Of a DNA stretch of 64,000 nucleotides, positions 1-8,127 are shown piece by piece. The notes beneath the pieces were generated by a model. The model saw only the letters and a program-made list of their open reading frames with translations, did no database searches and was not told where the DNA came from. How positions within the stretch are numbered: the first letter of the stretch is position 1; each line of letters starts with the position of its first letter. Source of the DNA: Pseudoramibacter alactolyticus (GTDB taxonomy: Bacteria > Bacillota > Clostridia > Eubacteriales > Eubacteriaceae); the NCBI RefSeq assembly GCF_050908235.1, contig NZ_CP194340.1, one strand, 5' to 3'. A program made the position numbers and the translations under genes.

Positions 1-168
1 AACGATTCCGATACGAATACGGTCAAGAATCCAACACCCAAAACACCTGAAAAGCCGGCACCGCCAAAGACCGGCGATCATACCGGCATTGGCCTGTTCA
101 TGCTGCTGTTGCTCGCGTCCGGCGGGGCCCTTGGAACGACGGCTGTCAGAAGGAGAAAAAGACAGTAA
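1..168 (+). CDS. C-terminal end of an LPXTG-like cell-wall-anchored surface protein (partial)
   Basis: Frame 1 is open from the left edge to TAA at 166-168 (55 codons). The visible end has the order of a sortase signal: a Pro/Lys/Thr-rich spacer, the motif PPKTGD (an LPXTG variant with Pro for Leu), a hydrophobic stretch of about 18 residues (GLFMLLLLASGGALGTTA) and a basic tail RRRKRQ. Sortase A-type enzymes cleave such motifs between Thr and Gly and attach the protein to peptidoglycan. The functional ectodomain lies outside the window, so the substrate or ligand cannot be named. A perfect hairpin follows at 231-258. Confidence 0.8.
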   Translation, partial: NDSDTNTVKNPTPKTPEKPAPPKTGDHTGIGLFMLLLLASGGALGTTAVRRRKRQ

Positions 169-230
169 GTCAAATATGGGAAAATGATGTGAAAACATCA
201 TGGATTAAAAAACAAATGAATATTTAAATG

Positions 231-266
231 ATAAGGGATTGGTGTGCCAATCCCTTATTGTGTTTT
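231..266 (+). terminator. Rho-independent terminator after the surface protein
   Basis: A perfect 12-bp stem (ataagggattgg / ccaatcccttat) with a TGTG loop is followed by a T-rich tail. It closes the transcript of the LPXTG-like gene and is nearly symmetric. Confidence 0.85.
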
Positions 267-327
267 GGGAACCTTTGTATATTTCATATGATAAATGAAA
301 ATTGAAACGAAATTTCTGAGTTAAAAA

Positions 328-1299
328 ATGAGCAGATATCTTGACCTGAAAGGGAAACGATTTGGAAAATTGACCGCTTTACACAGAATAGAAGATGGCG
401 AAAAAGGATATGCCAAGTGGCTTTGCAAATGCGACTGCGGAGGTGAAATAATAGTCGATACGAAACGTCTGCAAAGAGGCACTGTCACCAACTGTGGATG
501 CGAGCCGAAAAAAACCGCGGGAAATGGAAGCATTGCCGAAGATTTGACCGGCAGACGCTTCGGAAAGCTTGTTGTCGTCAGGCGGGCGGAAAACAAAAAC
601 GGCAGAGTCAGATGGCTTTGTCAGTGTGACTGCGGCCATCGGGCGGTTTTCACCGCCAAACAGCTTAAGGCGGGGCAGACCACAAGCTGCGGATGCCAAC
701 GAAAGCGGCATCTTCATTACAAGAACCTGAGAGGGAGGTGGTTCGGCAGGCTCACCGCTCTTTATCCAACAGCCCACAGAGATAAAAAGGGATCCATCAA
801 ATGGAAGTGCCGCTGCGCCTGCGGCAATGAATGCCTGGTAACCGAGGACGCACTGGTGCACGGCAACACAAGAAGCTGTGGGTGCAGGAAGACAGAGGTG
901 CAAGGAGCCGTTTTTAAGAAAGTTAGCCTGTACGAAGGGACCAGCTATACGCTGCTTAAATACAGAAATGCCATTCGCAGCGATAATGCGAGCGGCTATA
1001 CGGGGGTTTATGAAAATAAGAACGGCAAATATAAAGCGGTGATCGGGTTTAAAGGAAAGGTCTATCATTTGGGCACCCATGATACCCTGCAGGCCGCTGC
1101 AGCGATGCGAAGATATGCAGAAAAAATTTTGCATCAGGGTTTTTGCGAGGCCTTTGAACGATGGAAGGTTTTAAGCCGCGGCGATCCGGCATGGGAAACA
1201 GACAATCCCCTGATTTATGAGGTTAGTTTCAAGGACAGAGAATTTGATATCACTTGCAATATCGAGGCGCTGGAAAAGGAATGGGCCGAGGAGAGGTAA
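328..1299 (+). CDS. AP2-domain DNA-binding protein with three Cys-rich repeats
   Basis: A 323-residue protein. Residues about 8-58, 73-123 and 133-186 are three copies of one module: a (G)(K/R)xFGKL/R start, a W-x-C-x-C-x-CG core and a closing CGC, which looks like a small metal-binding ribbon. Residues about 220-265 (SGYTGV ... YHLGTHDTLQAA) match the bacterial AP2/ERF DNA-binding fold, usually found in phage, transposon and homing-nuclease proteins. I see no nuclease motif such as HNH, so it may be a stand-alone DNA binder or a nuclease-less relative. It stands alone after a terminator. The start ATG at 328 has only a weak ribosome site. Domain call fairly sure; function unknown. Confidence 0.7.
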   Translation: MSRYLDLKGKRFGKLTALHRIEDGEKGYAKWLCKCDCGGEIIVDTKRLQRGTVTNCGCEPKKTAGNGSIAEDLTGRRFGKLVVVRRAENKNGRVRWLCQCDCGHRAVFTAKQLKAGQTTSCGCQRKRHLHYKNLRGRWFGRLTALYPTAHRDKKGSIKWKCRCACGNECLVTEDALVHGNTRSCGCRKTEVQGAVFKKVSLYEGTSYTLLKYRNAIRSDNASGYTGVYENKNGKYKAVIGFKGKVYHLGTHDTLQAAAAMRRYAEKILHQGFCEAFERWKVLSRGDPAWETDNPLIYEVSFKDREFDITCNIEALEKEWAEER

Positions 1300-1499
1300 G
1301 CACACATTAAAGGTTTGGAAGGTATTATTTAAAAAATATTGTTTGCAGCACAGGTGGAATTTTTCAGGCGGCGGCTTAAAGGGTTCGGATTATAAAAGCC
1401 CGCGGCAACGACCGGATGAATTCCGTGCGAGAAGGTTGTCCGCTGAGAAGAGGAGGAACCTGCTGACCGAATGGACAGAATCAGCAGGCAGCAATCGGA

Positions 1500-2267
1500 A
1501 TGGTTGGAAAAATACAGGCAACATGGGTATCGAACGCCGGCATCCTGATTCGGTATAAAGATATTAAAGTGCTGGTGGATGGTCTTTATGACGATAAGGG
1601 CCATGTGTTCAGCAAAATGCCCCCAAGAATAGAAGAAATGGTGATGAATGGCGACGCGCCGTTTGATCATATCGATTATTTGATTTTTTCACACAGACAT
1701 TTGGATCACTATTGTGAAAGAAAAGTGACCGCATATCTCAAAAAACACAGCGTCAAGCGGATTTTTCTTCCGCAGGAGTGCGTTGCGGGACGGCCGATTC
1801 GGGAATTTTTTGCGGCCTCTCAAATGGCTTATACGGCTCTTTCTAAAGCAGCGGACGAGAAAGTGTTTCATTTAAATGAGCATCTGGATTTGCAATTTCA
1901 AAAGACACGCCACTTGAGCGAGACGGAAGATGCGGTGCAGCACTTCTGCTGCCAAATGACCTTCGATAACGAGAAAAAGATTTTATTGACATCCGATATG
2001 GATTATATGCATGTCCCGTTTCAAGGAATATTGTCTGAAGAACAGGCTGTGACTTTTGTAAATCCGATGTTTATGAGCGCGATCCGCGGAAAGAAATTTT
2101 ATCACGGCGAATTAAAAACGAAATATATCGCGGTTTATCATCTTCCCTTTGCGGAAGATGACGATATGAATTTGGGAAATCTGGTGAAAAATACGATTCG
2201 CCGGTGGCACAAATCTGACGGAGAGCCGGTCGTTTTTAGAGAAGTATTAGAGACAAGAACATTTTAA
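1500..2267 (+). CDS. MBL-fold metallo-hydrolase
   Basis: 255 residues. The metallo-beta-lactamase signature HxHxDH appears as SHRHLDHY at about residues 64-71, which supplies the dinuclear metal site, and a later LLTSDMDYMHVP segment (about residues 160-171) fits the second metal-binding loop. The N-terminus (TWVSNAGILI) is the usual first beta strand with the family's small-residue turn. The family covers hydrolases of thioesters, phosphodiesters and lactones, and nothing here fixes the substrate. The ATG at 1500 lacks an obvious Shine-Dalgarno sequence, so the start is uncertain. The stop is next to an ATG (TAATG) that could begin the following ORF. Confidence 0.65.
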   Translation: MVGKIQATWVSNAGILIRYKDIKVLVDGLYDDKGHVFSKMPPRIEEMVMNGDAPFDHIDYLIFSHRHLDHYCERKVTAYLKKHSVKRIFLPQECVAGRPIREFFAASQMAYTALSKAADEKVFHLNEHLDLQFQKTRHLSETEDAVQHFCCQMTFDNEKKILLTSDMDYMHVPFQGILSEEQAVTFVNPMFMSAIRGKKFYHGELKTKYIAVYHLPFAEDDDMNLGNLVKNTIRRWHKSDGEPVVFREVLETRTF

Positions 2268-2332
2268 TGGATGGCATTTCAAAGACGGCGCCGGAAAAGA
2301 TGCCGCAGCCGAATAAAGAGAGGGTCAATAAA

Positions 2333-2731
2333 ATGGCAAATAATCAGAGCACGGACAAACAGATCTGCTATTTGGAGACCGGTTCCACAGACCCGGGATA
2401 TAATCTCGCCTTTGAGGAATATATTTTGCTGAATAAAAAAGAAGGTCATTACCTCTTGCTTTGGCAGAATGACAAAACCGTTGTCGTGGGTCAATATCAA
2501 AATACGATTCGTGAGATCAATCAGCGCTTCGTTGAGGAACATGGCATTCGTGTTGTCCGGCGCGCAACAGATCTTATTGCTGAAGGCGCGCTTGCCATCA
2601 AGATGGGGGCAACGCTTGATGATTTGATTGAGACGATCCATTCTCACCCGACGGTCAGCGAAGCAGTGCGTGAAGCGGCATTGGATGCAGAAGACAGAGT
2701 GCTCAACATGCCGCCGACGGGGCGTGGATAA
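2333..2731 (+). pseudogene. In-frame fusion remnant: lipoate-protein ligase N-terminus joined to dihydrolipoyl dehydrogenase C-terminus
   Basis: The first about 60 residues from ATG 2333 (ICYLETGSTDPGYNLAFEE ... GQYQNTIREIN ... GIRVVRR) are the N-terminus of LplA. They stop exactly where the lipoyl-AMP loop RRxxGGGxVYHD should begin. The frame continues as ATDLIAEGALAIK ... HPTVSEAVREAALDA, which is the C-terminal interface of dihydrolipoyl dehydrogenase. The junction falls at a short RAT-like stretch that both families carry. The likely cause is a deletion between adjacent lplA and lpd genes. The product would lack the ligase active site and the whole FAD/NAD region, so I call it a remnant although the frame is intact. 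The start at 2333 is preferred because AGAGGG precedes it; an ATG at 2267 is also open. Confidence 0.75.
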
Positions 2732-2891
2732 GGGGGGCATTTTTCAATCAGACTTTTAAAGCGGGGCTGCGAAAAAGCAACGCTCCGAGAAATGGAGCAA
2801 GGTTTCCTGATGCGTCCGATGCGTGCTATCCCCCTCTGCTGTCTGTCCAGTAAAGGGGGATATGTCAGCAGATGGATTCCATTTGTTTTCA

Positions 2892-2920
2892 TTGACTTTT
2901 CACGGGGAAATCACTATAAT
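2892..2920 (+). promoter_or_regulatory. Sigma-A promoter of greA
   Basis: TTGACT at 2892-2897 and TATAAT at 2915-2920 are separated by exactly 17 bases. Transcription would start near 2927, about 65 bases before greA. The 160-base stretch upstream (2732-2891) holds no gene that I recognise. Confidence 0.8.
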
Positions 2921-2991
2921 GAAAACAAATCAAAAGATCTCCCGGTCTTTTTTTTATGCGAAGGAATCCGGGAAGAAAAAAGAGGAAAACC

Positions 2992-3453
2992 ATGAGCGAA
3001 GAAATGATTGTCACCCAGGAAGGCCTGGAAAAAATGAAGGCGGAGCTGGAGCAGCTCAAAACCGTCACCCGCTATGAAGTCATCGAAAAACTGCGCACCG
3101 CCCGGGGTTACGGCGATTTATCGGAAAACTCCGAATACGACGAAGCGAAAAACGAACAGAGCTTTGTGGAAGGCCGGATCAAGGAGCTGGAGCATCAGAT
3201 TCATCACGTGAAGGTGGTGGAAGAGGTCCAGACGGACGTCGTCGGGATCGGCAGCTATGTCAAAGTGGCAACAGCCGGAAAAAATCTGGAATATCAGATT
3301 GTCGGCTCGGCGGAGGCCAATATCAAAGAAGGGAAACTATCCAACGCTTCCCCGGTGGGCGAAGGGCTGATGGGCTGCCAGGCTGGCGATGTGGTGGAAA
3401 TCGAAGTGCCCCGCGGCGTGGTGACCTACGAAATTTTAGACATTCACCGGTAA
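2992..3453 (+). CDS. greA: Transcription elongation factor GreA
   Basis: 153 residues from ATG 2992, preceded by AAGAGGAAAACC; the longer frame from 2956 lacks a ribosome site. GreA enters the RNA polymerase secondary channel and stimulates cleavage of backtracked RNA. The N-terminal coiled coil (residues 1-75) holds the conserved YGDLSENSEYDEAK segment at about residues 39-52, whose acidic tip (D41, E44) chelates the catalytic Mg. The C-terminal FKBP-like domain (about 80-153) ends with the usual GDVVEIEVPRGVVTYEIL. Length matches the family (about 158). It has its own strong promoter and precedes lysS by 73 bases, a common Firmicute pairing. Confidence 0.96.
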   Translation: MSEEMIVTQEGLEKMKAELEQLKTVTRYEVIEKLRTARGYGDLSENSEYDEAKNEQSFVEGRIKELEHQIHHVKVVEEVQTDVVGIGSYVKVATAGKNLEYQIVGSAEANIKEGKLSNASPVGEGLMGCQAGDVVEIEVPRGVVTYEILDIHR

Positions 3454-3526
3454 ATGCTCAAAGCCTGCGGCCTTCAAAGCGCGGCAGGGCGATCATACGA
3501 TACAGGATTCAATTCACGGAGAAATT

Positions 3527-5002
3527 ATGTCCAACAACAATCAACCGAAAACCAGCGACGTGATTCAGGTGCGCTGGGACAAATTGGCGCAGCTGCAGGC
3601 AGCCGGCCAGAACCCCTATGAGATCACCAGCTACGATGTGACCGACACGGCCGCCGAGCTGACCGACAACTTCGAAGCCCACGAAGGCCAGAACGTGAGC
3701 CTGGCCGGGCGCATCATGGCCAAACGGGGCCAGGGCAAGGTCGGCTTTTACGATCTGCTCGACAGCAGCGGCCGCATTCAGCTTTTTTTGAAGAAAGATT
3801 TGCTGCCGGATTACGATCAGATCAAAAAGGTCGATATCGGAGATATCGTCGGCATCAAGGGCGAGCTCTTTAAAACCCAGCGCGGGCAGATTTCCGTGCG
3901 GGTGAACGCCTTCACTTTGTTGTCCAAGTCACTGCAGGTGCTGCCGGAAAAATACCACGGCCTGAAGGATACGGATATCCGTTATCGTGAACGCTACGTC
4001 GATCTCATCGTTAATCCCGAGGTGCGCGACGTTTTTGTGATCCGCTCGAAAATCATCACCGAGATCCGCCGTTTCCTGGACGGCCGCGGCTTCCTTGAGG
4101 TGGAGACGCCGGTGCTCAACAATCTGGCCGGCGGCGCTAACGCCCGCCCCTTCGTCACCCATCACAACACGCTGGACATTCCGATGTATCTGCGGATTGC
4201 CCTGGAGCTGCCGCTGAAACGACTGATCGTCGGCGGTTTTGATAAGGTATATGAGCTTTCCCGCGTCTTCCGAAACGAGGGGATGGATCCGACCCACAAC
4301 CCGGAATTCACCGAGCTGGAAACCTATGAAGCCTATGCGGATTACGTCGACGTGATGAATATGGTGGAAGACCTCTACCACCACCTGGCCGATAAAATTC
4401 TGGGCACCACCGATGTCGCATACGATGGTCAGGTGATCCATCTGGGTGAGCCTTTCCGCCGCGCGCGCATGGTGGATATCGTGAAGGAAGTGACTGGCGT
4501 CGATTTCGACGGGATGACGGATCCGGCCGAAGCGAAGGCGGCCGCCGAAGGTTTGGAGGTCGATGTGGCCGATCTTGACACGGTGGGCGAAATCATGGCC
4601 AAAGTCTTTGACGAAACCTGTGAGGATCAACTGATCCAGCCGACCTTCGTGACGATGCATCCGGTGGAAACTTCGCCGCTGGCAAAAAAAGACCCGGCCG
4701 ATCCGCGCTATACCCAGCGTTTCGAGCTTTATATCGACGGGGCCGAATGCGCTAATGCCTTTTCTGAGCTCAACGACCCGGCGGATCAGAAGGCCCGCTT
4801 TGAAGCGCAGATGGCCAGGAAAGCCGACGGCGACGACGAAGCCCATCCCTACGATGCGGACTTTATCAAGGCGCTGGAAGTCGGCCTGCCGCCGACCGGC
4901 GGCCTGGGCATCGGCATCGACCGCCTGGTGATGCTCTTCACCGGACAGCGCAGCATCCGCGACGTGATCCTGTTCCCGACAATGAAGCCCATCGACAAGT
5001 AA
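3527..5002 (+). CDS. lysS: Lysyl-tRNA synthetase, class II
   Basis: 491 residues, full length. The N-terminal OB-fold anticodon-binding domain (about 1-150, with GRIMAKRGQGKVGFYDL) precedes the class II catalytic core. Motif 2 appears as RVFRNEGMDPTHNPEFTELE (about residues 246-265), and motif 3 as PPTGGLGIGIDRLVML near residue 460. It charges tRNA(Lys) with lysine and ATP in the cytoplasm. GGAGAAATT precedes the ATG. It follows greA on the same strand and is probably co-transcribed; the next clear hairpin is at 5137. Confidence 0.97.
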   Translation: MSNNNQPKTSDVIQVRWDKLAQLQAAGQNPYEITSYDVTDTAAELTDNFEAHEGQNVSLAGRIMAKRGQGKVGFYDLLDSSGRIQLFLKKDLLPDYDQIKKVDIGDIVGIKGELFKTQRGQISVRVNAFTLLSKSLQVLPEKYHGLKDTDIRYRERYVDLIVNPEVRDVFVIRSKIITEIRRFLDGRGFLEVETPVLNNLAGGANARPFVTHHNTLDIPMYLRIALELPLKRLIVGGFDKVYELSRVFRNEGMDPTHNPEFTELETYEAYADYVDVMNMVEDLYHHLADKILGTTDVAYDGQVIHLGEPFRRARMVDIVKEVTGVDFDGMTDPAEAKAAAEGLEVDVADLDTVGEIMAKVFDETCEDQLIQPTFVTMHPVETSPLAKKDPADPRYTQRFELYIDGAECANAFSELNDPADQKARFEAQMARKADGDDEAHPYDADFIKALEVGLPPTGGLGIGIDRLVMLFTGQRSIRDVILFPTMKPIDK

Positions 5003-5136
5003 AGGAAACAAAAAATCTGGTAGCCATGCGGGTTTACCGGGACACCCGGAAGGCGCAAATCCTACATCTTACATCGAATTTACATCAAGCGGTGCAGGAA
5101 AACGTGCAGAAGGGAAACAATCGTATATTTGCTATG

Positions 5137-5180
5137 GAAAAGCCTTGAGAAATTAACACTCTCAAGGCTTTTCTTTATTT
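5137..5180 (+). terminator. Strong hairpin terminator downstream of lysS
   Basis: Stem gaaaagccttgaga / ctctcaaggcttttc with a short loop and a T-rich tail. The 130 bases between lysS and the hairpin hold no recognisable gene. Confidence 0.75.
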
Positions 5181-5259
5181 TTGGTATTAATCACAGATTG
5201 TACCTGAACGCAGAAGTTCCCTATGCTTCCATATAGAAAGCGAAGGCGGGAGGTGCGGC

Positions 5260-5460
5260 ATGAAGAACGGCTTTGCCGCGGTACATCTGGAATTGACTGG
5301 TGAATGGTCAGAAAAGAACTTTCCTCTGAGACCGGAGATGGTTAACGAAAAGTCCAGAAGAAATGTCTGGCGCATTGTTCGTTGTGTGGATACGAATGGA
5401 GAGCGGTCATATTATCTCGCGTGAAGGGATGCAGCTGCCCCGTTTGTGCAGATAGGCAAA
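5260..5460 (+). pseudogene. Fragment of a zinc-ribbon-repeat protein, frameshifted
   Basis: From ATG 5260 the frame reads LTGEWSEKNFPLRPEMV, then RRNVWRIVR, and ends at TGA in 5424. One frame over, from about 5376, it continues as CGYEWRAVILSRVKGCSCPVC. Joined, they match the repeat unit of the probable zinc-ribbon family (W-x-C-x-x-CGHEW ... R ... GxGCPxC) often found on mobile elements. The shift falls near 5375-5385, in the middle of the first Cys pair. Only one repeat is left and no downstream domain follows, because the sequence runs straight into the next remnant. Confidence 0.5.
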
Positions 5461-5841
5461 TTCTACAAGAAAACCATGTGCCTTGCCTGCTCAGAGCTGT
5501 TGAACAGTCTGGACGCCGGCGCGGCCACCAACATCACCAACCGGCAGCGCCGTCAGAACGTCATCAACAACTTTTCCGCCGTGGTCCCCTACGATATGGG
5601 GCTGCAGCGGAAAGAAGCCAAGGCATTCCTGGGCGATCTGACCGCCCGCGATCAGCGGATAATGCTGGGCATTCGGACGCTGACCAGGGAGAGCCTGGCG
5701 GTGTTCATGCCCTTTAAGGCACAGGAAATTCAGGATCGGGCGGCATTTACTTTGAGGAGAACGCGATCTCCCATAACCCGGTCCTTTGCAACCGGGAAAA
5801 CCTTTGGAACCAGTCGACCTTTATCGATGAAGGATGTTTAA
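5440..5841 (+). pseudogene. Fragment of a VirB4/TraE-like conjugation ATPase
   Basis: The ORF from 5446 reads LNSLDAGAATNITNRQRR ... PYDMGLQRKEAKAFLGDL ... MPFKAQEIQD, and after a one-base shift at 5737-5741 the next frame gives GGIYFEENAISHNPVLCNRE. This is the stretch just before the Walker A of the VirB4-family ATPase that powers the mating channel of Firmicute integrative conjugative elements. The Walker A itself and everything after it are missing, as is the N-terminus. A single lost G in the CGGG run explains the shift. It marks an old ICE insertion beside lysS. Confidence 0.6.
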
Positions 5842-5886
5842 TTTATTAACATTCTGGGGAACAGTTTTATAATCACAAAGAGGGTT

Positions 5887-5930
5887 TAGCCGTTAAAGAA
5901 AAAATTCTTGGAAACGGCTATCTTTTTTGG
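5887..5930 (+). terminator. Hairpin terminator before the ECF operon
   Basis: Stem tagccgtt / aacggcta flanks a loop, and the second arm is followed by TCTTTTTTGGG. It insulates the sigma-factor operon from upstream transcripts. Confidence 0.65.
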
Positions 5931-5992
5931 GCATCCAATTGTTATACATTGTAGATTAATATTTTGATAGCAGAGAAAGCAGGGGGGAGCCT

Positions 5993-6508
5993 GTGAATAA
6001 AGACTATGGCCTTATAAGGAAAATGCGACGGGGGGACGAAAAAGCGTTCGACCTCTTTGTGCATGAGTATTACGAAGATATATTACGATATTGTACATAC
6101 CATAGCAACGACGCAGAAGATGCGAAAGACCTCACACAGGATACTTTTTTGCAATTTTTCCGGAATCTTTCTGGGTATTCACATATTGGGAAAGCCAAAA
6201 ATTACTTATATACAATTGCTAGAAATCTTTGCAATAACTACCATAAGAAAAAGAAAATGCAGGTTTTAAACCACATTGAAAATGAAGGATATTCAGAGGG
6301 CATAGAAACAGATGCTATTACACAGATAACGGTACTCACGTGTTTGAATCAGCTGCCGGACGAACTCAGAGAAGTACTGATTCTATACTATTATCAGGAC
6401 TTGAAACAAGCGGAAATTGCGGATGTCCTCGGAATTGGTCTACCACTTGTTAAATATCGCTTAAAAAAAGCAAAAGAGCAGATGGAAGAGCTATTAAGAA
6501 TGGAGTAA
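5993..6508 (+). CDS. ECF-type RNA polymerase sigma factor
   Basis: 171 residues from GTG 5993, with GGGGGAG at a good distance. Region 2 (residues about 14-80: AFDLFVHEYYEDILRY ... DLTQDTFLQFFRNL) binds core polymerase and the -10 element. Region 4 (about 115-165: LPDELREVLILYYYQDLKQ ... LVKYRLKKAKEQM) is the helix-turn-helix for the -35 element. There is no extra N-terminal domain. The next gene starts 4 bases later and the two ABC genes follow, so the sigma factor probably drives this envelope operon. I see no classical zinc-finger anti-sigma gene; the 251-residue membrane protein may fill that place. Confidence 0.9.
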   Translation: MNKDYGLIRKMRRGDEKAFDLFVHEYYEDILRYCTYHSNDAEDAKDLTQDTFLQFFRNLSGYSHIGKAKNYLYTIARNLCNNYHKKKKMQVLNHIENEGYSEGIETDAITQITVLTCLNQLPDELREVLILYYYQDLKQAEIADVLGIGLPLVKYRLKKAKEQMEELLRME

Positions 6509-6512
6509 CCAG

Positions 6513-7268
6513 ATGGATATCGAAAAGGTACTTAAAGAAAATCAATTAGAAGTTGTGGTTGATGAAGATGAGATTCAGGCGGTTGTTAATCACTCTGTAG
6601 ATACTTTTATAAAAAGAGAGCGTGAACAGATTCTTTCTTATCATGAATTTATTTGTGAGCAGTTCCGTTTGATAAAAAAAAGGTGGTGGATTCTTCAGTT
6701 TGCTCTTCTTTGGTTGGCGTGGTATCTATTGGCAACGGGAGGAGGAGCACTTTATATTCGGCGGGAAATGGGAATCCTTGGCACATTGTTTATTATTCTT
6801 ATGATTCCGGAGCTGTGGAAAAATCTTACAAATCGATGCATGGAAATTGAGAGCGCGGCCTATTATTCCGTTCAAAAAATTTATGCGGCAAGGATTATTT
6901 TGTTTGGCTTGATGGATATTCTGATGCTCACGATTTTTAGTGGAAGTGTACACTTTATCGTTGGCATCTCTCTTAGAGAGATTGTTACAGAATTTCTTTT
7001 GCCTATGACGGTTACGGCTTGCATCTGCTTTTCTGTTCTTGGAAGGCAGTACCGTAATTCGGGAATCGCGATGGTACTTTGTGTTATCTGGAGCGCAGTA
7101 TGGTGGGCTATCTCTGCAAATGACTTGATTTATGCTGCAGTGGCCCTGCCGGTGTGGATGAGTATTTTTGGAATGGCAATTCTGTTTTTAATCGTTATGA
7201 TTTATCGACTTCTTAGAAGTTGTAACAAATATATGGAGGTGAATTATTTTGGAGATGTCTTTAATTAA
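6513..7268 (+). CDS. Polytopic membrane protein of the ECF operon, possible anti-sigma
   Basis: 251 residues. The first about 50 are soluble and acidic (KVLKENQLEVVVDEDEIQ), followed by about six hydrophobic segments (approx. 57-75, 85-102, 130-150, 155-178, 182-200, 210-232). It begins 4 bases after the sigma gene and overlaps the ATPase gene by 20 bases, so it is translationally coupled to both. A cytosolic N-terminus plus a membrane anchor right after an ECF gene is the layout of anti-sigma factors, but no zf-HC2 or other known anti-sigma motif is visible. It could instead be a second permease subunit. Confidence 0.6.
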   Translation: MDIEKVLKENQLEVVVDEDEIQAVVNHSVDTFIKREREQILSYHEFICEQFRLIKKRWWILQFALLWLAWYLLATGGGALYIRREMGILGTLFIILMIPELWKNLTNRCMEIESAAYYSVQKIYAARIILFGLMDILMLTIFSGSVHFIVGISLREIVTEFLLPMTVTACICFSVLGRQYRNSGIAMVLCVIWSAVWWAISANDLIYAAVALPVWMSIFGMAILFLIVMIYRLLRSCNKYMEVNYFGDVFN

Positions 7269-8127
7269 TTTAACGAAAAGATATGAAAATCTTAATGTAG
7301 TAAATGACGTGAGTCTTGATATGACAAACGGTGTGTATGGTCTTTTGGGAGTAAATGGAGCAGGGAAAACAACTTTGATGCGCATGATTTGCACGCTGAT
7401 TCAGCCTACGCACGGAAGTATCACGTACGATGGTAAGGATATTTTTGAGCTGAAGGAGTCTTATCGAAAAAAACTTGGTTATCTGCCGCAGGACTTTGGA
7501 TATTATCCCGATTTGTCTGTATGGGATTATTTAATGTATATTGCGTCAATTAAAGGCTTGCGACCATCCTATGCAAAAAAACAAGCCGATCATCTCCTAT
7601 CACAAGTCGGCTTGAAAAAAGCGACAAAAATGAAAATGAGGAAGCTATCTGGGGGGATGTTGCGCCGTGTAGGGATTGCACAGGCTATGTTGAATGATCC
7701 TAAAATACTGATTTTGGACGAGCCGACTGCCGGGCTTGATCCGAATGAGAGAATTCGCTTTCGTAATCTTATCAGCGAAATCGCTGACGAAAGGTTGGTT
7801 TTGCTTTCGACACACATCGTTTCTGATGTTGAATTTGTCGCAAATAAGATCATCTTGATGAACAAAGGAAAATTCTTTTTTACTGGAACTGCCGAAGATA
7901 TTACTTCTTCCATTGATCAGAAGGCATGGACATGCACAATTTCTCGTTCCGATGTGGAGGACTATTTAAAACGGTATTTAGTGGCAAATGTAAAAACAAT
8001 ATTGCAAGGGGCTGAGCTTCGTATCATTGCGAGTCAGCCGCCTGTGGAATATGCCAAGGAAGAACAAATTACTTTGGAAGATGCCTTTTTATACTATTTT
8101 GGGGAGAAAGCAGGTGATGAGGAATGA
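7249..8127 (+). CDS. ABC transporter ATP-binding protein
   Basis: 292 residues. Walker A GVNGAGKTT at about residues 34-42, ABC signature LSGGM near 130, Walker B ILILDEPTAGLD near 153, and H-loop STHIVSD near 187. It belongs to the ABC-2 type exporters, with an extra C-terminal domain of about 80 residues. The start is TTG 7249, 8 bases after GGAGGTG; an internal ATG at 7255 is too far from that site. It overlaps the permease gene by 4 bases (ATGA). It energises export of an unknown substrate through the following permease. Confidence 0.9.
   Translation: MEMSLINLTKRYENLNVVNDVSLDMTNGVYGLLGVNGAGKTTLMRMICTLIQPTHGSITYDGKDIFELKESYRKKLGYLPQDFGYYPDLSVWDYLMYIASIKGLRPSYAKKQADHLLSQVGLKKATKMKMRKLSGGMLRRVGIAQAMLNDPKILILDEPTAGLDPNERIRFRNLISEIADERLVLLSTHIVSDVEFVANKIILMNKGKFFFTGTAEDITSSIDQKAWTCTISRSDVEDYLKRYLVANVKTILQGAELRIIASQPPVEYAKEEQITLEDAFLYYFGEKAGDEE

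Noticed and set aside
2732..2891. Possible riboswitch or T-box leader before greA
   Set aside because: Some short pairings exist, but I cannot find a conserved core of any known class, and the greA promoter lies downstream of them.
3929..5011. 360-codon minus-strand frame opposite lysS
   Set aside because: LysS motifs on the plus strand are complete; the opposite frame has shadow composition (His, Arg, Val) and no ribosome site.
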